From Pararhizobium sp. YC-54 (lineage in GTDB: Bacteria; Pseudomonadota; Alphaproteobacteria; Rhizobiales; Rhizobiaceae), in the NCBI RefSeq assembly GCF_025847205.1, contig NZ_JAOYTH010000005.1, positions 62,001 to 126,000 on the forward strand: a DNA stretch of 64,000 nt, given 5' to 3'. The notes beneath the pieces were generated by a model, which was not told the DNA's origin, made no database searches, and saw only the letters and a program-made list of their open reading frames with translations. The first letter of the stretch is position 1, and the number at the start of each line of letters is the position of its first letter. The position numbers and the translations under genes are program-made. Of the stretch, positions 56,700 to 64,000 are shown piece by piece.

Positions 56700-58775
56700 T
56701 TACCGCCGGCCGCCAGCCCGCAGTTTCGCATAGTGTTCGACCCGCGATCGCAGGGCGCGGAGATTTTCCTGAACCTCGGCGATGTCACCGCCGTCTTCAT
56801 CCCTGGCCTGCATCTCACGAAGATAGTCGTGCAGGCTTGCCGATGCAGCATTGCCGCGCGGGGGGAAGGCAGAGAGCGCTGCGGATGACGCCGCCGCGTG
56901 ATGCGCCGACGGCATTCGTGCCCGGTACGCCACAGGTGCCGGCAACGGATCGTCGATATCGTGTGACGTGCCCGGGCCATCCGGATGATGATCGTCCTGA
57001 CCGGGCGGATCACGCTGTGGAACCACGGTAACCGGCCGGCTCGACCGTTGAAGCATATCCTTCATGCTGCGGTAGGCACCGAGCGCGATGCCCAATCCGA
57101 CCCCGGCCATGAAGCCTGCGACCAGACCGCCGATCGCGATCAGCTTGCGCGACGGACCCGTGGCCTGAAGCGGCGGCTGCGCCGAGGCGATTACCCGGAT
57201 GTTCTTCGAGGTCAGCTTCTCTTCCTGGCCCGTTTCGCTCGCCCGCTTGAGGAAGGATTCGTAGATCGTCCGCGTCGCGTTGGCCTTGCGCTCCAGTTCA
57301 CGCAGCTCGATGAAGCCGGTGGACGAATTCATCTGCTGCGCCTTCTGGACCGCCAGCTGCTGGACGAGATCTTTTTCCGTCCGGATCGCCCGGTCCAGCT
57401 CGGTCTGCGCGGTCGCTGCGATGCGGCGAAGCTCGCTGCCGATTTCGGAACGTGCGACCTCGAGCGACTGGACGGCGGCCAGCCGTTGCGGATGACGCGG
57501 CCCAAGGCTCGCATCCAGCGCCCCCAGCTGGGCGCGCGCCTCGGAATATTGCTTGCGCAGCTCCTGAAGCGTCACCGAACTGACCTCTTCGGGAAATGCG
57601 CCGCTGAGGACGTCGTTCAATCGGATTTTCGTGGCAAGATCAGCTTTTGCCCGAGCTTCGGCGATGCGATTGCGGACGGCGCCAACCTGATCGTTGAGGG
57701 CCAGCAATTGCTTGTCGAAAATCAACTCGCCGGCAGCGCCGACGATGTCATGGTCGGCCTTGAATTTCTCAACCGCGTTTTCAGCCGCATCCAGCTCCGT
57801 GCGCAAATCTGCCAGCCGGCTGTCGAGCGCCTTGGTGGTCCGCTGGAAGAAGCCGGATTGGGCCGCCTGTTCCTCGTTGAGAAACGTCGCCACGAGGCGA
57901 TTGGTGATCAATGCCGATTTGGCCGGATCGCGGCTCTTGACCTCGATGGTCACGATGAAGGTTTTCGGATCGCGCGATACGGCAACGGCATCGCTCAATT
58001 TTTCCAGTGTGCGCGGATTGACCCCGGAGGCAGGCGCCGGCTGTGCCTTGCCGGGGGAAACGATATCGCGGATGACGTCGATGCCATCGGCAATTCCGCC
58101 CTTGCCGGTGGAGACACCGCCGAATTCGGGGTCGCGGTCGAGCCCCAGATCGATGGCGACCTTCTCCAGAACGGTCCGCGACCGCAGCACTTCGAGCTGG
58201 CTATCGACCAGCGCCAGGATCGCTTCAGTCGCCAGGCTTTCCTTGGAAAGATCGGAATCCGTCAACCGGACTTCGCGCGGATCGACATAGAGCTTGCTTT
58301 GGGAAACATAGACGCTGGGGGTCGCTATGGCGAGTATCACGCCACCGAGAGCACCGGCGGCCGTCAGCACCACGATCGTCTTTCGCAGCTGCCAGACGGA
58401 TGTCATGATCGTGCGGATATCGATCAACGGCCGATCCTGCTCCTTTCCGTAATAGGCCCCAGGACTGACGATTATATCGGCTTGCGGTGGGCGAGCCTGC
58501 GTGGTTTTCTCGTTTCTGAACCAGCCGGAAAAACGCCGGGAGACCTTTTCCGGCACCACTTTGGCGGGCTGCGCGGCGGGCTGCCGATCGTTTCCTGATA
58601 TTCTCGGTTTGACGGCGGGGCCGCCCAGACGGTCCAGCAATTCGCTGGCGGTGCGCGCAACCGGCGCTCCACGCGCCACCGTGCGGGAACGTAAAGACGC
58701 GCTCCCCTCCTTCGACCCAAGGTCGGCCGGGGAGCGGCGCGCCACAGTCCTTTTGTTGTCTTCGGGATCGAACAT
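56700..58775 (-). CDS. Polysaccharide co-polymerase / chain-length determinant (Wzz/GumC type)
   Basis: Inner-membrane protein of 691 residues controlling export and length of a surface polysaccharide. Residues 1-110 are an Arg/Pro-rich cytoplasmic leader; membrane helix TIVVLTAAGALGGVILAIAT (about 132-151) with SVYVSQSKLYVDP begins the Wzz domain; a long coiled-coil periplasmic part follows (about 270-500), a GNVR-type segment SSTGFIELRELERKANATRT, and a second helix LIAIGGLVAGFMAGVGLGIA. The C-terminus has no Walker motifs, so it lacks the Wzc-type tyrosine kinase. ATG 58775 (MFDPEDNK) is preferred. Divergent from the flippase gene. Confidence 0.88.
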   Translation of the reverse strand: MFDPEDNKRTVARRSPADLGSKEGSASLRSRTVARGAPVARTASELLDRLGGPAVKPRISGNDRQPAAQPAKVVPEKVSRRFSGWFRNEKTTQARPPQADIIVSPGAYYGKEQDRPLIDIRTIMTSVWQLRKTIVVLTAAGALGGVILAIATPSVYVSQSKLYVDPREVRLTDSDLSKESLATEAILALVDSQLEVLRSRTVLEKVAIDLGLDRDPEFGGVSTGKGGIADGIDVIRDIVSPGKAQPAPASGVNPRTLEKLSDAVAVSRDPKTFIVTIEVKSRDPAKSALITNRLVATFLNEEQAAQSGFFQRTTKALDSRLADLRTELDAAENAVEKFKADHDIVGAAGELIFDKQLLALNDQVGAVRNRIAEARAKADLATKIRLNDVLSGAFPEEVSSVTLQELRKQYSEARAQLGALDASLGPRHPQRLAAVQSLEVARSEIGSELRRIAATAQTELDRAIRTEKDLVQQLAVQKAQQMNSSTGFIELRELERKANATRTIYESFLKRASETGQEEKLTSKNIRVIASAQPPLQATGPSRKLIAIGGLVAGFMAGVGLGIALGAYRSMKDMLQRSSRPVTVVPQRDPPGQDDHHPDGPGTSHDIDDPLPAPVAYRARMPSAHHAAASSAALSAFPPRGNAASASLHDYLREMQARDEDGGDIAEVQENLRALRSRVEHYAKLRAGGRR

Positions 58776-58958
58776 CAATGCCTGCAAACGCCCGCGACGG
58801 GGCAAACTGACGAATTGTGAACGAAGCTTAAGTTTTTATGGAAAACAAACCGTTAACGGATGGCGGTTTGCCAGCCCGAAACGCCGCAAATCCGGGATAT
58901 CGAACCGCTCATTAAGCTTTACCGGTTAGAACCGGGACAGCCCATCCGGACCCCGCTC

Positions 58959-60224
58959 GTGATCCATCTCGCAAAAACCCTCTACGCACGCCACGCCAGT
59001 GTCATTCACGCCTATATCTCGATGACGAGCGGGTCAGCGGGCAGGCTTGTGCTGTCGCTGGTCTATTTCATCTGCGTTGCCAACGGGCTTTCGATCGCCG
59101 AATTCGGCCTGTTCGCCACTGCATCGGCCGCCGGCATCATGATCTCGCGGGTGCTTGCGTTCGGCTTCATGTCGCCGCTCTACCGGGTCGCAACCGTCAA
59201 GCCCTTGCTGGTGGGCACCTATAGCGCAGGCTTTGCTGCCGGCGCGCTGTTGTCATTGCCGTTGATCGCGATCCTCTGCCTTGCGGCCTACTACGCCGTT
59301 TTCGCAGGCGATATCGCGCTTGTGGTTTTCCTAGCCTTGATGGCCGCCGAAATCCTGTGCTGGCGCGGGCTTGAGGTCGTCGTCATCGTCCTCAACGGTC
59401 TCGGTCGCTTTGGCCGCGCCGCCCTTCTGGTGGTGATCGGCACCGGCATCCGCACCGCCGCCGCACTGGCCTTTTCGCTGTCACAGACGGCTTCGCTGGG
59501 GACCTGGTCACTGTTTTATCTGGGTGCCAACCTGCTGGCTCTACTGATCGCGATCGTCTGGTTCTTTCCGAAAGTCCGGTTTCGCTGGCGCCCGGCACTG
59601 TATATCCGCCGCTGGGCGGATTCGGTCTCGGTCGCAGGCGCCGAGGTGCTGTTCTACATCCAGTCGGAATTCGACAAGATCGCGGTTCTGGCGATCGGCG
59701 GGCCGGAGGTTTCGGGCATCTATGCAATCATCATGCGGCTTGCCGACCTGACGGCCTTGCCGGTGCGCTCGTTCAACACGCTGCTGGTCCAAAAGATCAT
59801 GCGCACGCCGGGAACGATCTCATCCTGGCGCACCCGGCTGACGATCGAGACATTGGTGGCCGCCATATCCTTTCTGGCGATAACGGTCATGGCGGTTTAT
59901 CTGTGGATTTTCCCGCGCGGGCTGGGGCACAACGTCGCGCAGGCCGCGCCCTATCTCATGGCAGTGCTGCTCGTCCCATCATTCCGCAACCTTGTCGAAT
60001 ATCATTCCGAATTGCTCTATGCGACCGGCCGCACGGTGCGCCGGATGGTCAATCTGGTGATTGCCGGCATGATCAAGGTCGCCTTGCTCGTCGTGCTCTT
60101 CAAGACCAGCACCGATGTCGCTTACTGGGCTCCGCTGCTCAACGGCGTCTATCTCGCCCTTTACGCCGCGTCCTTCACCCTCACCTATTCCGCCTTGCGG
60201 CGCGGAGCCGGCCGCGTCATCTAA
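58959..60224 (+). CDS. Wzx-type oligosaccharide flippase (predicted)
   Basis: Polytopic membrane protein of about 421 residues with 12 or so hydrophobic segments (for instance LVLSLVYFICVANGLSIAEF, VLFYIQSEFDKIAVLAIGGP). The pattern SEFDKIAVLAIGGPEVSGIY, with paired helices before and after, is that of MATE-like polysaccharide exporters (PST). Start: GTG 58959 follows GGA at about 8 nt; the open frame extends to ATG 58860 but the added 33 residues look non-membrane and lack a ribosome site. Divergent from the co-polymerase; likely exports the same repeat unit. Confidence 0.8.
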   Translation: MIHLAKTLYARHASVIHAYISMTSGSAGRLVLSLVYFICVANGLSIAEFGLFATASAAGIMISRVLAFGFMSPLYRVATVKPLLVGTYSAGFAAGALLSLPLIAILCLAAYYAVFAGDIALVVFLALMAAEILCWRGLEVVVIVLNGLGRFGRAALLVVIGTGIRTAAALAFSLSQTASLGTWSLFYLGANLLALLIAIVWFFPKVRFRWRPALYIRRWADSVSVAGAEVLFYIQSEFDKIAVLAIGGPEVSGIYAIIMRLADLTALPVRSFNTLLVQKIMRTPGTISSWRTRLTIETLVAAISFLAITVMAVYLWIFPRGLGHNVAQAAPYLMAVLLVPSFRNLVEYHSELLYATGRTVRRMVNLVIAGMIKVALLVVLFKTSTDVAYWAPLLNGVYLALYAASFTLTYSALRRGAGRVI

Positions 60225-60230
60225 AGGGGA

Positions 60231-61109
60231 TCAGGCGGCACGTTCGAGAACGACATTACGGATGTCGGCGAGATCGTGGCCGACGAAGGACTGAACGCCG
60301 ATACCGATCTGGTGCGGCGCCATCTCACCCATGAAATGCCTGAGCCCGCCGATATCGCGCGCATAGCTGTCGTCGAACCAGAGCACGTGGCAGAGCCCGT
60401 CGGGAGACGCTACATGCCCCTGCCCCATCAGCACCTCATCGACAAAGCGGCCATAGATCAGGCATTCCGAAAACTGGCGCGAGCGAATGACGGCGCGAAT
60501 CCAGTTGCGGCCATGAAGGGCCTCGATATGTGCAAGCAGAGCCCGGCAGGTGTCGGTGCGCCAGGCAATCAGCGTGTTGATGTAGTCATTGGCAGGCAGG
60601 CTGAAGGGACCGATCGCGAGCAGCTGATCGGAATGGGCGAGCCATTCGAGATGGTTGGAGCGCATGCGCTTGCCGATCGCGCCCTCCTTGCGATAGAGCG
60701 TCAGACGGTCGCCCTGCCAGAGATCGGCCGGATCGAAATCACGCAACAGCACCACGTCGGAATCGACGGCGAGCATCGCCGCCTCGCCGATGTGCCGGGA
60801 CAGAGCCAGACGGCGCAGCTGCTGCACATGCCAGCCGCACAGGGGCAAGCTGTAGGGGCTGATCCAGAGCTTGCGCCGGCCGGCCGATAGCGGATCGGGA
60901 ATGGCACGCAGCCACCAGGGCAAAAGATCGCTCTCGCTGACGACCTGCCTGCGCGCGCCTTCCAACTGCCGGAACAGGGCGACGTCGAAGGGCGCGACCA
61001 GCAAATAATGGACCCAATCGCCCTTCAACCGCATATCCATGCTTTCGCATAGCAGCCGGCAGCGCTCGAAATCATTGGCGTAGGAGGCGGTAACAACAGC
61101 AGTGCGCAT
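60231..61109 (-). CDS. DUF6492-like protein, putative glycosyltransferase
   Basis: Protein of 292 residues. MRTAVVTASYANDFERCRLL CESM and a DxD-type motif in EAAMLAVDSDVVLLRDFD (about 112-128) fit a GT-A glycosyltransferase; LWISPYSLPLCGWHVQQLRR and FSECLIYGRFVDEVL resemble the DUF6492 family found in rhizobial glycan loci. Donor and acceptor unknown. It is 11 nt after the WecG-type gene and on the same strand, ending close to the flippase. Confidence 0.7.
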   Translation of the reverse strand: MRTAVVTASYANDFERCRLLCESMDMRLKGDWVHYLLVAPFDVALFRQLEGARRQVVSESDLLPWWLRAIPDPLSAGRRKLWISPYSLPLCGWHVQQLRRLALSRHIGEAAMLAVDSDVVLLRDFDPADLWQGDRLTLYRKEGAIGKRMRSNHLEWLAHSDQLLAIGPFSLPANDYINTLIAWRTDTCRALLAHIEALHGRNWIRAVIRSRQFSECLIYGRFVDEVLMGQGHVASPDGLCHVLWFDDSYARDIGGLRHFMGEMAPHQIGIGVQSFVGHDLADIRNVVLERAA

Positions 61110-61120
61110 GATGGTTTCCG

Positions 61121-61936
61121 TCAGAACGATCGCGATCGCGCGCGTTGCCCGCCGATTTGCCGCGGTGGCGCACGCCCGCTCAGCCTATGGCGGAGAATAT
61201 AATAGAGGAACAACGGGTTTCCGATGAGGTAACGGCGCCACAGCCGGCGCGGTTCATGGATCAGCCGGTGCAGCCATTCCAGACGCAGCCGCCGGACGGT
61301 GGGCGACGCGCGCGGCACTTCCTCGGCCATGAAGTCAAAGAGCGCCCCGACGCTGAGCACCAGCCGGGCATGGCCGGGGCCGACATGGCGGTCGATCCAT
61401 TTTTCCTGCTTCGGACTGCCCATCGCAATCAGCAGGATATCCGGCTTGACGGCGCGAACCTTGGCCATGACCTCGTCGGACCGGGCCACATCGAAATAGC
61501 CGTCGGCAACCGCAATGAACTCATGCCATGGCGCATGCTTCTGAAAATTTTCCGCCCCACGCTTGAGCACGTCCGGACGCGCCCCGATCATGGCAACGCG
61601 CCTCGGCGTGGTCATATAGGTCATCAACGCCGGGACGAAATCCGTGCCATTCAGGTTGGCCGGAAAGCCTTTTCCATGGAATAGCCAGGACGCGAGATCA
61701 ACTCCATGCCCGTCGGGCAGGACGATGTGACGGGTAAGCACGGCCCGGTATTCCGGATCATGCAGCATCAGATTGGCATTGTTGGCGTTGAGGAACGATA
61801 TCACCGTCTGCCCGATCGGCAGCGAGGCAACTTCGTCGGCGAAGGCGAAGGCATCCGCCCAGCCGAAATCGCAGACCGGCATGTCGAGGATCATGCGTTG
61901 CGAGGCAACGATCGATGTGCCCGGGAAAACATTCAT
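61121..61936 (-). CDS. WecG/TagA/CpsF-family glycosyltransferase (GT26)
   Basis: Membrane-associated glycosyltransferase of 271 residues, usually adding the second sugar to a lipid-linked primer. Key blocks: FLNANNANLMLHDPEYRAVL, LPDGHGVDLASWL (catalytic Asp), MIGARPDVLKRGAENF, and IAMGSPKQEKWIDRHVG, then SVGALFDFMAEEVPRASPTV and EWLHRLIHEPRRLWRRYLIG at the membrane-binding C-terminus. ATG 61936 overlaps the upstream gene by 4 nt. Confidence 0.92.
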   Translation of the reverse strand: MNVFPGTSIVASQRMILDMPVCDFGWADAFAFADEVASLPIGQTVISFLNANNANLMLHDPEYRAVLTRHIVLPDGHGVDLASWLFHGKGFPANLNGTDFVPALMTYMTTPRRVAMIGARPDVLKRGAENFQKHAPWHEFIAVADGYFDVARSDEVMAKVRAVKPDILLIAMGSPKQEKWIDRHVGPGHARLVLSVGALFDFMAEEVPRASPTVRRLRLEWLHRLIHEPRRLWRRYLIGNPLFLYYILRHRLSGRAPPRQIGGQRARSRSF

Positions 61937-63210
61937 CGGGATTTTCCCCCCTCATGCGCGGCAAGGCCGTAAGGCGTACCGGCAGCTTTGATTGCCGGCT
62001 GCCGGGCCTCGTCTCTTGGAAAAGTCACGCCAGATAAAACGACGGGCTTGCCGAATCGGGACAGGCCCTCATCCAGCGTCTCAAGCAGCCTGGTTTTTTG
62101 CGCCTGATGAAAAACCGATCCCGACAGGCACTGACGATTGCCCGCTCGCGCTTGCGCGACCTTCTCGATCAGCAATCTTGCAAATTCGGCCGGATCATCG
62201 CTGACCGCGCAATTGCCAGGAAGCGTGCCGATGCCGCGCAAGGATGCGCGCGTCGCAACGCTGGGCATGCCGAGTTCGAAGGTCTCGATGGTCTTCAGCT
62301 GCACTCCCGTGCCAACGCGGCTGATCAGCGGCAGAACGGCGCCGGATTCGACAAAGGCGCGCGCGTCGGGCACCCGTCCGAGCAACCGTATTCCGGGATG
62401 GGACATTGCCGGCGCCTCCGGCAGATGACCGGCAATGCCGATCGACATATCGGCCGGCAGCAGCGGCACGACATCCGAGAGAAACCAGTCGAGGCCGATC
62501 CGGTTCGGCTGCCAGCTCCACGTCCCGATCAGGGCCAGATCGTACTGCGGCGTTTTACCGGCGCGGCTCTCCGTCTGCTCCCAGCGCGTTACCAGCGGCA
62601 GGACGGTTGCGCGGCTGGAGACAGCGCGGCCGAAACCGAAACGATCCGCCTCCGCAAAGGTCCAGATCGCCGAGGCCGCCTGCGTCAATGTCCGCTCCAG
62701 CTTTTCGAGGTAACGGGCTTCACGGCTGAACAACCACCGCTGCAGCCCCCCGGACGCGGTGAGGGCATTTTCACGCGCCGAACCTGCCTCGACATTGTGC
62801 GCGACGTAGATCGTCTTGTGCTTCTGGAAGGTGGCGGCAAAGGCGCCGGGCAATTGCACGGAGTTGAGGACGATGCCGTCGAAAGGCTGCAGACGCCGCA
62901 GCAGCGCCTCGACATGCTTATGGCTGACCTCAAGCATCTTCGCCGACGACAGCGTTGTGCGATGGAGGCATGCCTTTGCCAGCCAGCGCAGTTTGGTCGC
63001 AGTGGTGACCTTCGCATTGGTGACTTCGAGCTCGCCCAGAAGATGCATGTCTCCACCCGGAGCCTGTGTCTGCCCCGGCTGCAGATAGCCGATCACGCTC
63101 ACCCGGTGGCCAAGGGCGCGAAGGCCGTCAAGGACGGCGCGGTTGGCGATGTCGAACCCCGATGAAGGGTTCTCCACCGGCACCAGCGAGGAAACGAAGA
63201 CCAGATGCAT
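61933..63210 (-). CDS. Group 1/GT4-type glycosyltransferase
   Basis: GT-B glycosyltransferase of 425 residues. N-terminal domain MHLVFVSSLVPVENPSSGFD ... NRAVLDGLRALGHRVSVIGY; YVAHNVEAGSARENAL typical of mannosyl/glucosyl transferases; C-terminal half ALIGTWSWQPNRIGLDWFLS, IRLLGRVPDARAFVESGAVL, LISRVGTGVQLKTIETFELG MPSVAT with the Glu of the EX7E-like motif. Donor unknown. First of three genes read leftwards; overlaps the WecG-type gene at ATGA. Confidence 0.9.
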   Translation of the reverse strand: MHLVFVSSLVPVENPSSGFDIANRAVLDGLRALGHRVSVIGYLQPGQTQAPGGDMHLLGELEVTNAKVTTATKLRWLAKACLHRTTLSSAKMLEVSHKHVEALLRRLQPFDGIVLNSVQLPGAFAATFQKHKTIYVAHNVEAGSARENALTASGGLQRWLFSREARYLEKLERTLTQAASAIWTFAEADRFGFGRAVSSRATVLPLVTRWEQTESRAGKTPQYDLALIGTWSWQPNRIGLDWFLSDVVPLLPADMSIGIAGHLPEAPAMSHPGIRLLGRVPDARAFVESGAVLPLISRVGTGVQLKTIETFELGMPSVATRASLRGIGTLPGNCAVSDDPAEFARLLIEKVAQARAGNRQCLSGSVFHQAQKTRLLETLDEGLSRFGKPVVLSGVTFPRDEARQPAIKAAGTPYGLAAHEGGKSR

Positions 63211-63369
63211 GCGGCCACACGAGACTTGAGAACAACTGCCCGGACTGTAGCAACACGGCGTGAAATGAGCTTTAAATCATTCATTCGAAAGCGAATTTCG
63301 AAATTCAGCATCTGTTTAGGAAGATTTGCTTTAGTGTTTGCCAGATTTCTGCCTTCAACAGGTACCGCC

Positions 63370-64000
63370 ATGACCCTGCCCGACCAGGATGTGACTGTGT
63401 TTTATCGGACGGCGGTCGATAGCAATGAGAGCATCGAGCTCGTTGTCACACTGCCGACGTTCCGGCGCCCCGAACATCTGCTCAAGACCTTGAAAACCGT
63501 TATTTCACAGGCCCCGGGCAGCCCCTTTGCCATCGTGGTAATGGAGAATGACGCGGACAGGCAGGAAGGCGCAAACGCGGCGAAAATGTTCTTTGCCGAC
63601 CACCGGATCAACGCGCTTGTGGTGATCGCGCATCAGCGCGGCAATTGCCACGCCTACAATGCCGGCTGGTCGATGGCGCTGGCCACCTACCCCAATCTGC
63701 AGGCCATCGCCGTGATCGATGACGATGAACTTGCAGCACCCGACTGGCTCGACAGTCTCGTTTCGGTACACAGGCAGACGCGATCAGACCTTGTCGGCGG
63801 GCCTCAGCTTCCCGATTTCGAGGACAAGACCCGCAATGATCGCAAGCGGCATCCGGTCTTCCTGCCCCACTACGATACGACGGGCCCGGTGCCGATTTTG
63901 TATTCTTCAGGCAACGTCCTGATCACGCGCCCCGTGCTCGACGCCATGCCGAGACCGTTTCTCGATCCACTGTTCAATTTCATCGGTGGTGGCGACAGCG
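63370..64000 (+). CDS. GT2-family glycosyltransferase, C-terminally cut by the window
   Basis: Open from ATG 63370 to the window end (210 codons). MTLPDQDVTVFYRTAVDSNE is followed by ELVVTLPTFRRPEHLLKTLK (donor-binding), QRGNCHAYNAGWSMAL, and the DxD motif IAVIDDDELAAPDW, then YSSGNVLITRPVLDAM and FNFIGGGDS, all typical of GT2 enzymes. Divergent from the GT4-type gene across 159 bp. Likely part of the same polysaccharide cluster. Confidence 0.88.
   Translation, partial: MTLPDQDVTVFYRTAVDSNESIELVVTLPTFRRPEHLLKTLKTVISQAPGSPFAIVVMENDADRQEGANAAKMFFADHRINALVVIAHQRGNCHAYNAGWSMALATYPNLQAIAVIDDDELAAPDWLDSLVSVHRQTRSDLVGGPQLPDFEDKTRNDRKRHPVFLPHYDTTGPVPILYSSGNVLITRPVLDAMPRPFLDPLFNFIGGGDS

Noticed and set aside
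56985..58598. A 537-codon plus-strand open frame
   Set aside because: Antisense to the polysaccharide co-polymerase gene, with no domain resemblance.

Overview
The window looks like a chromosomal backbone segment of a Rhizobiaceae alphaproteobacterium (Rhizobium/Agrobacterium/Ensifer group). Supporting this are the iron regulator RirA, an Entner-Doudoroff zwf-pgl-edd run close to an aglEFGAK alpha-glucoside operon with its LacI-type regulator (the arrangement known from Sinorhizobium meliloti), two copies of a rhizobial intergenic palindromic repeat, a tRNA-His of the alphaproteobacterial type (A73, no encoded G-1), and uniformly high GC with rhizobial codon use. About 46 genes are supported, all dense and mostly in short operons.

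Layout. 1-3.7 kb: dipeptide ABC operon dppABC(D) on the minus strand. 4.2-5.7 kb: a solo LuxR-type regulator and rirA, the latter preceded by an Irr-box-like palindrome. 6-8.1 kb: an M48 metalloprotease and a DUF898 membrane protein, overlapping. 8.3-11.1 kb: methylmalonate-semialdehyde dehydrogenase (mmsA) divergent from a small monooxygenase-like protein and a LysR regulator. 11.1-16.4 kb: an AT-richer accessory patch next to tRNA-His, with a 1157-residue multidomain protein (glycan-related N-terminus, HAD phosphatase-like centre, conserved C-terminal domain) and a methyltransferase. 16.6-25.3 kb: phasin, a 1235-residue PdhS-like cell-cycle histidine kinase behind a perfect CtrA-type site, acetoacetyl-CoA synthetase and an AsmA-family protein.

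25.3-29.4 kb: putrescine ABC operon potFGHI. 29.9-33.1 kb: RamB/ScfR-type regulator divergent from isocitrate lyase (aceA) with several TTTACAA boxes in between, followed by a small 79-residue protein. 33.3-39 kb: LysR regulator, a 50-residue small ORF, a chemotaxis receptor, a small membrane ORF and a BaiN/HI0933-type flavoprotein. 39.2-41.9 kb: puuA-puuB-like gamma-glutamylputrescine catabolism. 42-46.2 kb: zwf-pgl-edd, with a repeat element between pgl and edd. 46.3-47.5 kb: GFA-family protein, an unexplained 253-bp nested palindromic element, and a PilZ-like protein. 47.6-55.6 kb: aglK-A-G-F-E and aglR. 55.6-56.5 kb: folD. 56.7-64 kb: surface-polysaccharide cluster (chain-length determinant, Wzx-like flippase, four glycosyltransferase-like proteins, the last cut by the window end).

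Much of the window concerns uptake and central carbon/nitrogen use: peptides, putrescine and alpha-glucosides are imported by three ABC systems; puuAB can degrade putrescine; agl products feed zwf-pgl-edd; acetyl-CoA-level metabolism is handled by aceA, mmsA, acetoacetyl-CoA synthetase and phasin. In all three ABC operons a strong stem-loop directly follows the binding-protein gene, a shared way to make more binding protein than permease. The best candidates for something new are the 11-16 kb glycan island, the palindromic element at 46.7 kb, and the regulatory sites at 5.8, 17.3 and 31.3 kb. All functions are inferred from sequence reading without database searches.
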